Source: DASZRZ01 sp963732925 (GTDB lineage: Bacteria; Acidobacteriota; Terriglobia; Terriglobales; Acidobacteriaceae). From it: a stretch of DNA of 64,000 nucleotides. Below are positions 62,653-64,000 of the stretch, in pieces (the first letter of the stretch is position 1; every line of letters starts with the position of its first letter). The stretch lies in NCBI GenBank assembly GCA_963732925.1, contig CAVTBJ010000005.1:221907-285906 (forward strand), read 5' to 3'. Both the position numbers and the translations under genes were made by a program. Below the pieces are notes generated by a model. That model was given only the letters and a program-made list of their open reading frames with translations, had not been told where the DNA came from and searched no databases.

Positions 62653-64000
62653 TCAATCCGCCGTACTGGGCGCCGTTTTCGGCGGTTCCGCATCGGCGAA
62701 CTGCAATTCATACAACCGCCGGTAGGTTCCCAGCCGGCCCATGAAATCCTCATGCGAACCAATGTCCTCAACCGTACCGTTCTCCAGCACCACAATCCGG
62801 TCGGCGCGGCGGATGGTTGAAAGGCGGTGCGCAATCACCAGCACGGTACGGCCCGTCATCAGGTTCACCAGCGCCCGCTGTACCAGGGACTCGGATTCGG
62901 AGTCCAGCGCGGAAGTCGCCTCGTCCAGAATCAGGATAGGAGCATCCTTCAGCAGCGCCCGGGCAATGGCGATGCGCTGCCGCTCTCCGCCGGAAAGGCG
63001 GACGCCGCGCTCGCCAATGACCGTGTCATATCCCTGCGGCAACTCGCCAATAAAGCCGGTCGGCCAGCGCCGCTTCCGCCGCCTTGCGCACCGCGGAAAG
63101 TGGCACATGGGGCTGGCCGTAGGCAATATTGTTGCGTACGGTGTCGTTGAACAGCACCGTTTCCTGGGTCACAATGCCGATCTGCGAACGCAGGGAGGCC
63201 AGCGTAATCTCCCGCACATCGTTGCCATCGATCAGCAGACGCCCGCTGCTCACATCGAAAAACCTGGGAATCAGATGGGCCAGCGTGGATTTCCCGCGCC
63301 GCTGGATCCCACCAGCGCCATCACTTCGCCGCAGCGGAGTTCCACGTCGATGTCGTGCAGAATCGGGCGTCCGCCACCTTCCGCGTCATAGTAGAACCCG
63401 GCCTTCTCGAAGCAGATACTGCGACGGAAGTGCGGCAGAACTTTCGCATTCGGCTGTTCCTGCACATCATCTTCCGTATCCATGAAGTCAAAGATGACGG
63501 AGGAAGCTCCTATGACCTGCTGATAGTTGTTATAAAAGAGCGCAAATTTTCGCACCGGGTCATACAGCTTGAAGACCGCAACAATGAATGCCAGAAAGCT
63601 CCCGGCGGTAAACACGTTGTAGCGGATGTAATCGCGTCCCAGCAGCAGCAGTATGGCGACGGCGATGGCGCCAAAAGTGTCCATCAGCGGGGAACTCAGG
63701 GCAGCGGCACGCACCGAGCGCAGGTTCGCCCGGAACAGGCGGCTGGCCGCCCCTCGAAAGCGCACCGCTTCCCAAAGCTCCATTCCAAATGCCTTCACGA
63801 TGCGGTTTCCGCTGATGGTTTCGTGCAGAATGTTGTGGATCTCGGCCAGCCGGTCCTGTCCCTTGCGCGTCGTGTGGCGCACCCGGCGTCCCACCCGGGC
63901 CGCCGAATACACGATGATGGGGACAAAGATCAGAAGGACCCAGGCCAGCCTGCCCCCCAGCAGCACCACCACGCCCGCGGTGAAAATAAAAATGAAGAAC
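62653..64000 (-). pseudogene. MsbA-like ABC exporter, partial, with two frameshifts
   Basis: C-terminal end of a half-size ABC exporter (TM domain fused to ATPase); its N-terminus continues past 64000. The TM part includes LAEIHNILHETISGNRIVKA (coupling helix), and the NBD reads LSGGERQRIAIARALLKDAP, LDEATSALDSESE and IAHRLSTIRRADRI. Walker A is broken: GSSGAGNPR is GSSGAGKST with one G missing near 63294-63296. A second shift near 63055-63066 joins EAALAD to GFIGELPQGYDTVIGERG. It most resembles MsbA-type lipid exporters. As with its neighbours, the lesions look like sequence error. Confidence 0.8.

Noticed and set aside
1..64000. CRISPR arrays, insertion sequences or prophage genes
   Set aside because: No regular repeat-spacer pattern, transposase, integrase or phage structural gene was found on either strand.

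Overview
The window is a GC-rich bacterial chromosome segment with dense genes on both strands and no rRNA, tRNA, insertion sequence or CRISPR array that I can support. The gene set suggests Acidobacteriota (Terriglobia / Koribacter-like): paired DUF2393-like proteins, a protein resembling the MXAN_5187 C-terminal domain, large secreted PIG-L and TPR proteins, many SSS symporters and a small bacterial microcompartment (BMC) locus. This placement is an inference from gene content, not a computed phylogeny. Most genes are housekeeping.

Layout. 0-9.2 kb: UvrC-like protein, tail-to-tail with a PD-(D/E)XK nuclease-like protein, then tldD-tldE, two DUF2393-like membrane proteins and trmFO. 9.3-18.4 kb: secreted and membrane proteins of unknown role, an SDR oxidoreductase, a secreted PHP-like protein interrupted by an in-frame TAA, fabG, a small HTH regulator, a NarL-type response regulator and an MXAN_5187-like protein. 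18.6-27.5 kb: a three-part secreted PIG-L deacetylase, an apparently overlooked 38-residue membrane protein just before an SSS symporter, a lone receiver, a second SSS symporter and a methyltransferase. 27.6-34.1 kb: dut, tyrS, a phytoene-dehydrogenase-like oxidase and the pyrR-pyrB-pyrC pyrimidine operon.

34.2-36.5 kb, minus strand: the most distinctive locus, a minimal BMC operon. It has a class II aldolase with a C-terminal encapsulation-peptide-like helix, one BMC-H shell protein and three BMC-P vertex proteins. No aldehyde dehydrogenase, phosphotransacylase or cofactor-recycling enzyme is adjacent. The BMC-H/BMC-P intergenic region can fold into mutually exclusive hairpins.

36.7-48.4 kb: queA and gluQ (queuosine tRNA modification), a PilZ protein, an ABC exporter pair, a DUF374 acyltransferase, a PQQ-type sugar dehydrogenase, and a complete cobalamin riboswitch (promoter, B12 box, SD-sequestering hairpin) ahead of a BtuB-like TonB receptor. 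A TTCGAA array with exact 13-bp period then precedes an M23 peptidase carrying a C-tract frameshift. 48.4-58.3 kb: purN, purM, a small membrane protein, a large TPR protein, purH, a Fic toxin-antitoxin pair and priA. 58.5-62.5 kb: the minus-strand order yicC-gmk-rpoZ-coaBC-udg (upstream of priA), then an MsbA-like ABC exporter leaving the window.

The last 4.2 kb carries about eight frameshifts or stops in coaBC, gmk, yicC and the ABC exporter. Because gmk and coaBC are normally essential single-copy genes, this looks like low-quality consensus sequence (a contig end or low coverage) rather than real gene decay.
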